From Chondrilla cf. caribensis (lineage: Eukaryota; Porifera; Demospongiae; Chondrillida; Chondrillidae): DNA of 64,000 nucleotides. A program made the translations under genes and the position numbers. Shown piece by piece: positions 38,094-51,800 of the stretch. The stretch's first letter is position 1; the number at the start of each line of letters is the position of its first letter. The stretch spans positions 4,497,820 to 4,561,819 of the forward strand of contig OZ026568.1 of the NCBI GenBank assembly GCA_964020155.1, written 5' to 3'. Under the pieces are notes generated by a model that was given only the letters and a program-made list of their open reading frames with translations, searched no databases and had not been told where the DNA came from.

Positions 38094-39975
38094 TTATGTA
38101 TCTGTCTTCCACAAGGCTATGGATCCATCTGTACATCCAGTGGCCAACAGCCTCCCGTCGGCAGAGAAACCAGCGCATGTGATGTTGCCCTACAGTTGGT
38201 GGACATAGTGTAAATTGCATAGCCAGTGTTGTCCACTGAGCGAGTAGATCTGGCTACCTGTTGACAATGCAACTCAAACAGCAATGTCCATTCATTGGTG
38301 CTGTAGATCTTCACTCTACCGTCTTGACAACCAATGAGAAGTTGGGGTGCATTAGGAGAATAGCACACACTGTGCACAGAAGAGGAGTCTGTATGTCGAG
38401 AGAATACATTCTATCACACTGATGCACATGTCTGCTGGCACTCAACTGTGGGCAGGGTTACGAACCTTCAGGTACTAGTGTCCTCTGGAGTTCCCCATCC
38501 TCCACACACCATATACTCACAACATCCACACAAGCCACAGCAAGGGTGCTGTAACAAGACACAATATCACCACACACAATCAAACAAACAATAACTAGTG
38601 CCACCTACCTTCCATCTGGGGAGAATGTCATCGACAGTGGGACTCTCACCCCACCTTTACCTGCATGGAGAAATGGACTTGGAACCCATTGAAGTCACAT
38701 GACCTTCACATGACTCACCAATATCAATTGTCCTGAGATGCTGTCCTGAAGAGTAGTTGATGAAATGAACCAGTTTATTACCATTGGCTTTGAAAAGAGT
38801 ACCAGGTTGTACACTGACGGCCATGATAGGACTGCCTGCATCAGGAGACACAGCCAAACTGTAGATGCAGCAAGGATCACTTCCCACATGGAAACTTGAC
38901 GAAGGGCGAGAAGGAAGGTCCTCCATAGATGCCAATTCTGGTAACAGTTTTACCTGGGGACAACCGGATTGGAATGACAATGAACAACCCAGGTTTTGAG
39001 AGGTTCAAGTGGTAAACAACTGCACAGAGAGATCAGTGGGTCACCTCATTGGAGTGATCATCAGTGCCTGCTACAGCCAGTTGACCAGACGGAGTGAACC
39101 CCACAACTAACAGAGGTGGTTCCTGGCTCTCTCCCATCTCCAGGTACATCTTTCTTTGAGTGCTTGGGTTGTCCACAGTGAACACATGCACGTCAACAGA
39201 CCCAATTACCACTACACCCTTGTGATGAGATAGACCGAGGATGGTCTCTCCGGTTGGTATAGCAGCCTGACTCACCAAGTCTTCATCCACCAGAGTCCAC
39301 AATGCCACCTAGGGGAGTATGTACATTTGCAAGCATGCAGCATGCAACCAACGTGAACCACATAATGCTAACTCCACAAGTACTCCTAACCTGTGTATCT
39401 CCACCTGCTGAGGCCAGTGTTTTGCCATTTAGAAACACAATGTACTCTACAGATGCAAAGTGGGCGGAGTCTTGAGTAGTAACGTGAGTGTATGGCTGTT
39501 GGCTGTCGGGCAGGCTGGACCTCAGAAGATCACACACCTATGTACAAGGAGAATCATGGACTTCATGAGTTCTAATGGTGTCAAGAGCTTCTCTGAGTAC
39601 CAACCTCATGCTTCTTAGCTTTGTGTGCAAGAATGTATGGAGTGGCATCATAGCATGTCTCCCTGACCAGAGGGTCTGTGCCAGCATCCAGAAGTAACTG
39701 GGCAATACAAACAGCACCTGACTCGGCTGCCTCATGTAGTGGATTGCGGCACGAAGCATTGGTCTCATTCACCTTACAATTGCTAGGGAAGAGATACAAC
39801 TGTATAAGCTAACTGTTGAGTCTAGCTAGACCACTACCGTGACAATCATACTTTTTGAGTAAGATTTCAACCACACTCCTGTGACCATGCCTGGCAGCCA
39901 CATGTAACGGAGTATCTCCTTTACTATTCTGAAAGACGAATGTTACAAAAATATGCTTGGCAAAGCTGATAAATA

Positions 39976-40036
<61 letters not shown>

Positions 40037-42420
40037 TAATATTTATATCACAATTGAACTTGATCAACAGATGAACCGCTTTGGTGTTCCCCTTCCCGGC
40101 TGCAGCATGCAGAAGTGCACTGTTGTCCCTGGGGCTCAACCCATTGGGGTCTGCTCCTCTGGTTAACAGTACTTCCATCACTTGGTAGTGGTCAGAGGAA
40201 AATGCCACACATAAAGGCCTCATTGGAGGTTCTGTAGCAGTTGGCATCTCCAAATCAGCTCCTAGATCCAGTTCTTTGTTAACCAACTCAATACTACCGT
40301 CCTATGGACAGTGGAAGTGGCACAAACATAAGTGTTTGAACCATGAATATGAGCACAAGTACTCACCCTTATTGCCATGTGCAGAGGGTAGTAGCCGTTC
40401 TTCAAAGGACTTTCTCTGGTTGGAGTGAGGAAGGCTTTGGATGTTCGCTTGCTAACAGGAGTGAGGGCACTTCCATGGACTACCAGTGCACTAGTATTGC
40501 TGGCTTCACCATTGACAAGAAGGGAATCAGTGTGTGTGCTCTCTACTTCAAGCAATCCTTCCTGTCCAATCTGTTTATTTGTTTCTATGGGTAATTTTAG
40601 CAAAGCTTTCTTGTCGTCCTTGGGGGATCCTTTGGGGGAAGATTTCTTGTCTTGTTGAGGGGAGCCTTTGGGGGAAGATTTCTTGTCTTGTTGAGGGGAG
40701 CCTTTGGGGGAAGATTTCTTGTCCTGTTGAGGGGAGCCTTTGGGGGAAGATTTCTTGTCCTGTTGAGGGGAGCCTTTGGGGGAAGATTTCTTGTCTTGTT
40801 GAGGGGAGCCTTTGGGGGAAGATTTCTTGTCTTGTTGAGGGGAGCCTTTGGGGGAAGATTTCTTGTCTTGTTGAGGGGAGCCTTTGGGGGAAGATTTCTT
40901 GACTTTTTCAGGAGATTTCGGCGAAGCATTTGCCAAAGAAGGTACAGAACTTGGGATAGGGGATTCCCCATTTTTGGTCTGGAGTGACAAATTATCTTGA
41001 ACCAGAGGTGATGGTTGATTGGTTGATGATACATCTTCAAGTGGTGTCCCTGAAGAAGGCGGGATACTTGAGCCCCTCCCACTATCATCTACATACCGTA
41101 AAAGGATAATTCTGAACACACATTAAGAAGCCACCTAAGTATTGTGAGAAAATACCAAACAACGAACAGCAGTATGGCTTCAATATACACCATTCAAAGA
41201 TGAAGCCAAACTATGCATATACACATTGAAATGGAGTTACCATATACAGAAAGTTGGGAGTTTACTGCTGCACCCAAACACACACTATGCTCTCCACTAC
41301 AATTAACCTGAAGAAGAAGATGTTCTCTTGATATCTTCTTTATTATCAATCTGCTCTTTCTCCTCAACAAGTTGTGTACGGCCTTCGTTGACCTGTTCTC
41401 TGTCAAGCATGGGTTCTTTACTATCCATGCTGTGTCGGCGCTCCTGTGAAACTCGGATGGTTGCTCTGATGGGCTCTATCATACTTTGGACCATATCTCT
41501 CTGACGACTCATCATGGCTTTTTTGTGCAATTCATCAGCTAATAAAATCCTCTTGCTCTTTGGTGACTCCATTTTCCCATACCTGTTAGTTGGGATGCAG
41601 CCATCACAGCTCCGAGAGGAACCACCACAACAAGACCACTTCTTATCACTGAATACTCCCTCGTGGAAGGCATTGGACATTACGTTGCCATTCTTGAGAG
41701 CAGCTAACACAATCATAGATAAGAAATTATCAATTTATTAAATGATTATAGCTAATATGATGAAATCAAACATTTAATGATATTTGCAAGATAACCTATG
41801 AATGTCGGGTGTGGCAGTTCCATGCAACATATGAATTTTTGACAGGTCACATCATAACACTCTCCCTCACCCAGTTGGATGGCACTGATCCAGGCCAGGC
41901 GCTCCTCGTCTGATGGTGCCATCAAATACATGATCTCATCATCATCTCCTACCTGTGATTGAGAAGCACACAATTCCTCAATCGAAAATAACGACTGGTG
42001 TAGCTAACACACCAAGATCAGCCACGCACCTGAAAGACGTGAGGTTTATCGAAAACTTTATCGCCGATTGTTTCGATTATGTCTATTCTTTTAACGGGAT
42101 AATGACCCTTGTCAGAACCATCCTTCTACAAGGAGACAGAGAAAGGCAAGTTTCTTCAACGCACCAACCTACAAACCTGCTGTAGAACACCTCAGTGTCG
42201 AGGTCCCTCACAATCAGGGGAGATGAGGTTTATTACAATAACCTAGATGAGGTGCATTTCTTACCTTGGCTTTATAAGTAAGTTTTTCAGAGGTTAAAAC
42301 GAAATAACGTTCTTGAAACTTCAGGCCAGACTTGCCGAACCTGGGGCCGCGGGCACTGCGTCCTCTCTGTCTTTTATTCAATTTGCCTTCTTTCAGAGTT
42401 ACGAGGTTGTTAGAGGCCAT
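38094..42420 (-). CDS. PH/BTK-motif - KSP repeat - ankyrin - WD40 multidomain protein
   Basis: A chain of phase-compatible exons. 42265-42420 and 42030-42125 start a PH domain (KEGKLNKRQRGRSARGPRFG, FQERYFVLTSEKLTYKAK), closed by the 41.9-kb exon (EERLAWISAIQL). Next comes a zinc BTK motif (NAFHEGVFSDKKWSCCGG…CDGC), then Ser/Glu-rich linker. Eight copies of KKSSPKGSPQQD follow (40618-40912). Four to five ankyrin repeats come next (YYPLHMAIRDGSIELVNKEL; NSALLHAAAGKGNTKAVHLL; GDTPLHVAARHGHRSVVEIL; NPLHEAAESGAVCIAQLLLD), then WD40-like blades from 39.5 kb to the end (NAPQLLIGCQDGRVKIYS; GFSADGRLLATGCTDGSIAL, then WK). I know no family with this combination. PH-BTK suggests phosphoinositide-directed membrane recruitment. 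The gene is divergent from SNRNP200. Confidence 0.72.
39979..40034. repeat. (CA)n beginning at a 5' splice site
   Basis: Twenty-eight CA units; in the transcript these are (GT)n starting exactly at the donor after the ankyrin exon ending …INIK. Confidence 0.95.
40618..40912 (-). repeat. coding 36-bp repeat (KKSSPKGSPQQD)n
   Basis: Eight tandem 36-bp units inside an exon of the multidomain gene, seven ending QQD and one KDD. DNA identity between copies is very high with only T/C changes at a few third positions, so the array is young. Each unit carries two S-P sites in a basic context. Confidence 0.97.
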
Positions 42421-42685
42421 CCCCGAACATCAAAACAACTCCAAATCTATTGTGGCGCGATAGAAAGAAGCGATGCTCGTACACACGCACACTCCTCGTC
42501 TACCTAGTTCACTACTTTGGAACAGAAAAGGCGTGTCTAGTCTAGCCCACTCAAGGCCACGCCTACAGGGAGGATCACTTAGTGGGTTGTACGCGTTTCT
42601 TGCGCGATATTATACGTTAAAACGTTCGGAGCACGTTGCGTCTGCAACCGAAGAGATCTTGGTTGTGTCTCTGTATAGACTAACT
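42421..42685. promoter_or_regulatory. shared promoter region multidomain gene / SNRNP200
   Basis: 265 bp between opposed start codons. Contains no repeats. SNRNP200 starts in an ATGGCGGAG context, resembling the TISU initiation element of genes with very short leaders. Confidence 0.4.
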
Positions 42686-42979
42686 ATGGCGGAGGATTAC
42701 GCTATAAAGTCTCAATACAACTACGAGGCGGTAAGCTGGTATTGTCTGCAATATTGGCCCTTTGTTGGAGTCCTATGGGACAAGTGTGACCCTCGGTAAT
42801 GTTGTCCACTGTTCCAGACTTCCAATCTCGTTCTTCAAGCGGATAAGTCTATCATAGATAAAAGAAATAGAGATGAATCAACAGGAGAAGTACAATCCCT
42901 TGTTGGCAAGCTGACAGGGACGAGAATGGGGGACATGGCAGTAAGAACTAAACCGCCTGTCCGGGAGGAGTCCAAATCG

Positions 42980-43032
<53 letters not shown>

Positions 43033-43054
43033 TGTGTGTGTGTGTGTGAGTGAG

Positions 43055-43129
<75 letters not shown>

Positions 43130-43862
43130 ATAAAGGAACCAGTATTATGTTAGTATTTAAGATGCAATATTTAATTTTGTGGCAGGCGAAGAAAAGATGA
43201 CATTTCGATGAGCACTGCCACATATGATAAGCTGAAGAGTGAATCATCCATGTCTTCTGCTACGGATGTCAGTGGGACCCTCTATCGACCAAAGACAAAG
43301 GAGACCAAAGATACCTATGAGATTTTGTTGAGCTTCATTCAGCAGCACTTGGGGGATCAGGTCACTATGTGTGCGTGTGGAACGTATTTGGTGTGTTTTG
43401 ATAAGTGTCACATGTTCTTGTACAGCCCAGGGACATTCTCTGTGGAGCAGCTGAGGAGGTCCTGGCAACACTGAAGGATGACCACATCCATGTGAGTTCA
43501 GCACTACTGCCTCTCCACTCTTTGTAGAGTGGAGTTAGAAGTTTTGTTTTGTGTGTTAGGACAAGGAAAAGAAGTCAGAAGTGCTTGCTCTCTTGGGCAG
43601 AATGAGAGAAGAGCAATACGCCATGCTGGTCAGCCTGAGTAGGAAGATCACAGATTTTGGTGCTGACAAGAAGGAAGGTGTGTTGCTGGGGGAGGACACC
43701 ATTGACGAGAGCGGGGTTGCTGTAGTGTTTCACGAGGATGAAGGTGAGGAACAGAGAGGGGGAGACACCGTCATGAAAGAGGAGCCCGAGGAGGAGGAGA
43801 TGGAGGGAGTAGAAGCAGAATTTGAGGGCATCTTACATGCAGAGGTGTGTGCATCTCTGTCT

Positions 43863-43921
<59 letters not shown>

Positions 43922-45743
43922 GAGCAGTATTGTTGAGCAGTATTGTGGGATGAAATGTGTTCTGGTACTCCTAGTTGGATATAGGGACTTCCAAGGGTAG
44001 TGGTGAATCCAGGGACATCCTCAATGCTCGTACAGTGGATGCATATTGGCTTCAGAGGGAAATAAGCAAGTTTATCAAGGATCCAATGGTAAACTGACCT
44101 GGGTAATAGATCACCTTGTACTTGTGTGGATCGGCTGTTTTTCCTGCAGCAAGCAGTGAAGAAAGCTGATGAAGTGTTGGATATTCTGAAAACTTCCATT
44201 GATGATAGAGACTGCGAGAATCGTCTGGTTCTATTCCTTGGTTACAATCAGTTCTCTCTGATCAAGCTTCTCCTCAAGAACAAATACACAGGTTTGAAGT
44301 TGGGTGTGTGTGAGGGTGTGTCAGATCACTGACAAGACCCTCTTCACCCCTCAGTCCTGTACTGCACTCTGTTGGCTAAAACGGATAATGAACAGGAAAG
44401 AAAGGCTTTGGAGGAGGAAATGGCTGCAGATCCTAGAAAGGCCGAGGTTTTAGCAGCTCTGTCGGAGATAAAGTCTGAGAATCTTGTTCAAGAAGAAAGA
44501 GCAAGAAAGGCTCAAGTTAGGAAGAGCAAAGTTGGAGCTGACCTTGAAGTGGAAGATGCTCAGCAGGCAGAGAAGAAAGGGGTACGTATTCACTGGTGGG
44601 CTCAGACATGTGGTGTGTGGTCCTTGATGCTATTACTTTCATTGTAGCTTGGTTCTCGTAAACTTCTTGATTTGGAAGATTTGTCCTTCACTCAAGGCAG
44701 CCATTTTATGGCCAACAAGAGATGCCAACTCCCTGATGGCTCATTTAGGAAGACAAAGAAAGGCTACGAGGAAGTGTTTGTGCCAGCTTTGAAACAGAAA
44801 CCTATGGCAGAGTCTGAGGTGCCCTAGCATGTTGCTTCATCTCCCGTTGCTCTTTCAGCTGTCTGTTCTTCTAATTTATAGAAGCTTATTCTCATCAGTG
44901 ACCTGCCAGAGTTTGCCCAACCTGCATTTAGTGGCTACCAGAGCCTCAACAGGATACAGAGCACGCTGTGTAAAACGGCTCTTAAAAGTGATTGGAACAT
45001 TTTGCTGTGTGCTCCCACTGTGAGTGCCATGGTAACGTCTCTGACCTGTGTCCCTGTGTACACAGTTCCATTGTGTTGTGCGTAGGGCGCTGGGAAGACC
45101 AATGTTGCTTTGCTGTGTATTTTGAGAGAAATGGAGAAGCATGCCACCCCAGATGGGTCCATCAATTTGGATGACTTTAAGATTATTTATATTGCTCCGA
45201 TGAAATCCCTAGTTCAGGAAATGGTGGCCAACTTCTCCAAGCGTCTTCAGCATTATGGCGTTACAGTCAGTGAGTTAACAGGTGACCATCAGCTGAGCAA
45301 AGAGCAGATACAGCAGACCCAGATAATCGTGTGCACTCCCGAGAAGTGGGACATCATCACCAGGAAGAGTGGAGAGAGGACCTTCACCCAGCTGGTCTCC
45401 TTGGTCATCATTGTGAGGGGAAAAATTGATTGGGTGATCAAGTGTTAACTGACTACCATTAATAATATTTCATCACTTTAGGATGAGATTCATCTTCTCC
45501 ATGACGACCGCGGTCCTGTTTTGGAGTCGATAATAGCCAGAACTATTCGACAAGTCGAATCCACGCAAATCCCTATTCGCTTGGTTGGTTTGTCGGCCAC
45601 ACTTCCAAATTACGAAGATGTAGCTACCTTCCTCAGGGTGGATCCTGCAAACGGATTGTTCTACTTTGACAACAGCTTTAGACCTATTCCACTGGAGCAA
45701 ACATACATTGGGGTGACTGAGAAGAATGCCATGAAGAAGTTCC

Positions 45744-45808
<65 letters not shown>

Positions 45809-48800
45809 GCTGTTTGTGGCTGTAGCTACTACAATACATATGTTGTCTTCAGCTAATGAATTCAGTTGTGTACGACAAAGTAGTTGAGAGAGCTGGGAAG
45901 AGCCAAGTGCTTGTTTTTGTGCATTCAAGAAAGGAGACAGTCAAAACTGCCAAAATGATTCGAGATATGTGTATAGAGAAGGACACCATAGGCTACTTCA
46001 TGCGCGAGGATTCTGCAAGTACAGAGATATTGAGAACAGAGGCTGAGCAGACAAAGGTGGGTGTGCATAGAGGGTGTGTTGCCTTGTTGCCCCTCCATCC
46101 CCCATCGTATGTTTGCAGAATGAAGACCTTCGTGATCTCCTCCCGTATGGGTTCGGAGTGCACCACGCTGGGATGACGAGGGTGGACCGGAACATGGTGG
46201 AGGACCTCTTTGCAGATAAGCACATCCAGGTCCTGGTATCCACGGCAACACTGGCCTGGGGAGTTAACCTGCCTGCTCGCACTGTGATCATCAAAGGCAC
46301 TCAAATCTACAGTCCAGAGAAGGGCTCCTGGGTGGAGTTGGGAGCTCTAGATGTCCTGCAGATGTTGGGACGGAGTGGTCGACCGCAGTTTGACAAAGTT
46401 GGTGAGGGTATACTTCTCACCAGCCACAGTGAACTGCAGTTTTACCTGTCTTTGATGAACCAACAGGTGTGTGCATGTCTATGTACCTATGTGTGTGAGT
46501 GCGTGATGTATTCTAGATCCAGTGGACATGTTCACTCTCCTATATGTTTGTTTCCTTTAGCTGCCAATTGAAAGTCAGTTCGTCTCTACATTAGCTGACA
46601 ATTTGAATGCAGAGATTGTGCTGGGAAGTGTTCAGAATGCCAAAGATGCTGTCAACTGGCTTGGTGAGGAATTGGTGGAGCAAGTACTTGTTTTGTGCTT
46701 AGTTGAGCTGTATACCTGTTTACTGTTGCTAGGTTACACATATCTATATGTTCGTATGTTGCGCAATCCCTCACTCTATGGGATTAGTCATGATGATCTA
46801 GCCCAGGATCCTCTGTTGGAACAGAGGCGGTCGGATCTGGTCCACAGCGCAGCTTTGAGCTTGGACAAGAACAATCTCATCAAGTATGACCGTAAGAGTG
46901 GAGCGTTCCAGGTAAGAGTGCTTGCTAGTAACCTTGTCGTGCCCTGTGTTATCTGATGTTGTGTGTTTGTGAAGGTGACCGAACTAGGACGAATTGCCAG
47001 CCACTACTACTGCACCAGCGAATCCATGGCTACGTACAACAATATGCTGAAGCAGACAATTAGTGAAATTGAGCTTCTTAGAGTATTCTCACTGTCTTCA
47101 GAGTTCAAGTACATCACTGTTCGAGGTGAAGAGAAGCCGGAGTTAGCCAAGTTGTGGGAGCTAGCTCCAATCCCCATCAAGGAAGGGAAGGAAGAGCCCA
47201 GTGCAAAGGTTAATGTTCTCCTTCAAGCATTCATTTCCCAGCTCAAGTTGGAGGGGTTTGCTCTGGCAGCAGATATGGTCTACGTAGCTCAAGTAAGCCA
47301 CTTTTCCTTCTAGTGCTGGCTGGAGAGTTGTGTCATCTGGCTCTCTTGTGCATAGTCGGCTGGTCGACTGTCCAGAGCTATATTTGAGATCTGCTTACAC
47401 CGCGGATGGGCTCAACTCTCAGACAAAGCACTGACATTATGCAAGATGATTGACAGACGAATGTAAGGGTTTATGCATAGGTTTTGGTAGAACGGTGTTA
47501 ATCTCCCCTCTTCACATTAGGTGGCAATCCATGAGTCCTCTCAGACAGTTCAAGAAGTTGCCAGAAGATGTGATTCGAAAACTGGAGAAGAAGGACTTTC
47601 CTTGGGATCGCTTCTATGATCTGAGCCACACTGAAATTGGTGAACTGATTAGAATGCCTAAGATGGGGAAAACTCTGCACAAGTTTGTACACCAGGTTCC
47701 CAAGCTTGAACTCTCCGTGCATGTGCAGCCGGTGACAAGGTGCGTTTGTGTACTGCAACTTCTTTAAAAGGTACTCCAATACTGTGATTCATCACAGCGG
47801 TAGCGTGGCCGAGTGGTCTAAGGCGCTGGATTTAGGCTCCAGTCTCTGCGGAGGCGTGGGTTCGAATCCCACCGCTGCCACTTACTTTTTTTCTTTTTTT
47901 CTCTACGTATAGGTCAACTTTGCAAGTTGAACTCACTGTTGTGCCTGATTTCCAGTGGGATGAAAAGATTCATGGAAATTCTCAAGCTTTTTGGATTTTT
48001 GTTGAAGATGTGGACAGTGAAATTGTCCTTCACCATGAATATTTCCTACTCAAGAAGAAATACTGTGAAGAAGAGCATGTATTGAATTTCTTTGTTCCAG
48101 TGTTTGAGCCCCTCCCACCTCAGTACTTCATACGTGTTGTTTCTGATAAATGGCTTGGTAAGTCCTGGGACATGCTGGTCCATTTGACGTTTGTGAATGC
48201 TATGTTATTTTTCATAGCTTCAGAAACACAGTTGCCCGTGTCTTTTAGGCACTTGATTCTCCCAGAAAAGTTCCCCCCACCTACTGAGCTCCTGGACCTC
48301 CAGTCTTTGCCGGTTTCAGCTCTTAGAGAACCTAAGTTTGAAGCTCTCTTCAAGGACACCTTGTCTTTTTTCAATCCTGTTCAAACCCAAGGTATAATCC
48401 AGTTCTCCAATGCTCTGTCACAATCTACACTCACCCACTCACCTCACTATGCACAGTTGAGTGCATTCCATGTGATTGTCCTTCATTTCCCTGTCCAGTG
48501 TTCAATGCCCTGTACAATTCAGATGACAACGTATTTATTGGTGCTCCTACCGGAAGTGGAAAGACAGTTTGTGCTGAATTTGCCATCCTTCGTCTCTTGC
48601 AATCGAACCCCAGTGGCCGCTGTGTGTATGTTGCTCCAAAGAAGGCTCTTGTAGAACAGGTGAGTTAATAGTTTGCTTATTCCAGCCCTGGACCATCATG
48701 TAAATCATTTTTGTGTCCACAGATGTTCTCTGGATGGTCCGTGAAATTTGGAAGTAAACTGGGGAAGAAAGTGGTGATGCTGACTGGTGAGACCACTGCT

Positions 48801-51800
48801 GATTTGAGGCTTTTGAAGGAGGGATTCATTGTCATGGCAACCCCTGAGCAATGGGATATATTATCCAGACGATGGAAGCAAAGAAAGAATGTACAAAATG
48901 TCCACTTGTTCATAGCAGACGAGCTGCACCTCATTGGAGGAGAGGACGGGGTACACTTTATTTCTTTATGTGTTTTTTTTAGCTTTAAATTATCTTTTTC
49001 ACTTCATTTAGCCTGTTTTAGAGATTGCCTGCTCTAGAATGCGTTACATCTCATCTCAGATAGAAAGGAACATTCGGATTGTTGCCTTGAGCTCATCAGT
49101 GGCCAATGCCAAGGTGGGTTGTGGCTGCCATCCTGGTGTCCTGACATCGGAAGTACTGTGTAGCCTCCTCTGGTAGGACCTGGGGCAGTGGTTAGGAGCT
49201 ACCTCTCACAGCCTGTTCAACTTCCCACCGAGTGCTCGACCCACTCCTTTGGAGGTGCACATTCAAGGACTCAACATCTCTCACACTCCATCTCGCCTGC
49301 TGGCCATGTCAAAGCCTCTCTACAATGCCATCAATAAGTACTCCAGTAGACAGCCTGTAGTGGTGTTTGTGCCTTCCAGGAAGCAGACCAGACTCACAGC
49401 CATTGACCTCCTGATGTACTCTGCTTCTGACGGTCAGCCAGAGAGGTTCCTACATTGCTCTAGCGATGACATAGCTCAGCACATCAAGCACGTCAAGGAG
49501 AAGGTGAGACGAGGTGGAGGGGATAGAGGTGGAGAAGTTGTGTTACTGCTTGCTCTGTTTATTCAGACTCTCTGTGAGACCATCACCAGTGGAGTGGGAT
49601 ACCTACACGAAGGGCTCAGTGACCTGGAGCAGAGGGTGGTGCAGCATCTGTTCATTTCGGGAGCTGTCCAAGTTCTGGTCATCTCGCGGAACCTTGTTTG
49701 GGGAGTACAGGCCAAAGCACACTTGGTTGTTGTCATGGATACACAGTACTACGATGGGCACACCCACCGCTATGTGGACTACTCCGTGACAGATATTCTC
49801 CATATGGTGGGCCAGGCAGGGTCCACCCAAGATACTGACAAATGTGAGCTGTTATTCTCAGTGGGTGTGGGTGTGGGTGTGGGAGTGGCAGGCTGTCAGT
49901 TCTGGTTGTACGTACTCAGGTGTCAGTGTCCTCATGTGCCAGAGCTCAAGGAAGGAGTTTTACATGAAGTTCTTGTGCGACCCCCTGCCCGTGGAGGTGT
50001 GTGACACGTATGAACCAGGAGTGTGTGGGTGGGCGTAATGGGAGAGCGATGTGGGAGTGGCAAGAGTAGCCGCAGCTTCTGATGTGTAATATCTGTGTTG
50101 TGTCCGTCAGTCCCACTTAGATCATTTTCTGCATGATCATTTTAATGCGGAAATTGTGACAAAGACCATTGAAAACAAGCAGGATGCCGTAGACTACCTG
50201 ACATGGACGTTCTTCTATCGCAGGATGACACAGAATCCCAACTACTACAACTTGCAAGGCGTCTCTCATCGCCACCTTTCAGATCATCTCTCTGAACTGG
50301 TGGAAAACACCCTTGCTGATTTGGAGCAGTCGAAATGTATTTCTATTGAAGAAGACATGGACACTGTCCCCCTCAATCTTGGCATGATTGCTTCCTATTA
50401 CTACATCAACTACACCACTATTGGTAAGTGAGCAGATGTGGTAGCTTATTACTACACATATTACTACATCAACTACACCACTATTGGTAAGTGAGCAGAT
50501 GTGGTAGCTACACCACTATTGGTAAGTGAGCAGATGTGGTAGCTACACATATCAATTTGACTGAATATTCTCTGTCGTTAGAACTATTCAGTATGTCTTT
50601 GACTGAGAAAACCAAGTTGAGGGGGTTGGTGGAAATCTTGTCCAGTGCTGCAGAGTACGAGTCTCTCCCCATTCGTCACAAAGAGGAGAATGTGATGCAG
50701 CAGCTGGCCGGTCGTGTTCCCTTGAAGCTGCCAGAGCACAAGTTCAACGATCCCCACGTCAAAGCCAACCTCCTGCTACAAGCCCACATGTCTCGTCTTC
50801 AGCTGTCGGCCGAACTCCAGTCAGACACAGAAGAGATACTGAAAAAGGTTCTTAGAGTGTGTGCGGGTGTGGTGTATGGACATGGGTGTGGTGTGTGGAC
50901 ATGGGTATGGTGTGTGGACATGGGTATGGTGTATGGATGTGGGTGTGGTGTGTGGACATGGGTATGGTGTATGGATGTGGGTGTGGTGTGTGGACATGGG
51001 TATGGTGTATGGATGTGGGTGTGGTGTGTGGCATGTGGATGTGTACTCCAGTCTCCTTGTGTGCGTCAGGTGATCAAGTTGCTGCAAGCTTGTGTTGATG
51101 TTCTTAGTAGCAGTCGTTGGCTGTTACCTGCTCTGACCGCAATGGAGTTGGCGCAGATGATAACCCAGGCAATGTGGAACAAAGACTCTGTGCTGAAGCA
51201 GCTGCCACACTTCACTTCTGATGTCATTCAGAGGTGTGAAAAGAAGGTGTGTTTGTGGCAATTCCATAATATCATAGCTGTGTCATCTGATTGTACTGTA
51301 CTGTCCACTTGAAGGGTGTGGAGTCCATTTTTGATCTGATGGAGATGGAAGATGAGGACAGAAGTGGTCTGTTGGCTCTCAATGACAGCCAGATTCAAGA
51401 TGTAGCTATATTCTGCAATCGATACCCAAATATTGAACTGGTGTATGAAATCCTCAATGAAAATGACATTCAGAGGTGTGTAAGTTATGTGCCGTATGCG
51501 TAGGTTCTCTAGTACATTCTGTTATGTCTTATTCCATGGTTTATTGCTAATTATATGACTTCTAGTGGAGACAATGTGGTTGTCATGGTGACATTAGAGC
51601 GGGAAGATGAAGAGGATGTTTCACCCTATGTGATTGCTCCCTTCTTCCCACAAAAGCGAGAGGAAGGGTGGTGGGTGGTCATTGGACAGACCAAAACAAA
51701 CAGGTACGTCTGTGGTCCATTGTGAGCAACTGTGTCCAGTAACCATGTTCCTCCCTCTGCAGTTTGGTGACCATCAAGAGACTCACTTTACAGACCAAAG

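Noticed and set aside
40534..40902. Plus-strand frame with EGSLWGKISC repeats
   Set aside because: Antisense shadow of the KKSSPKGSPQQD coding repeat.
48910..48960. DELH instead of DEVH in Brr2 cassette 2 as a functional defect
   Set aside because: The second cassette is known to be catalytically inactive in Brr2, so a conservative change there is not notable.
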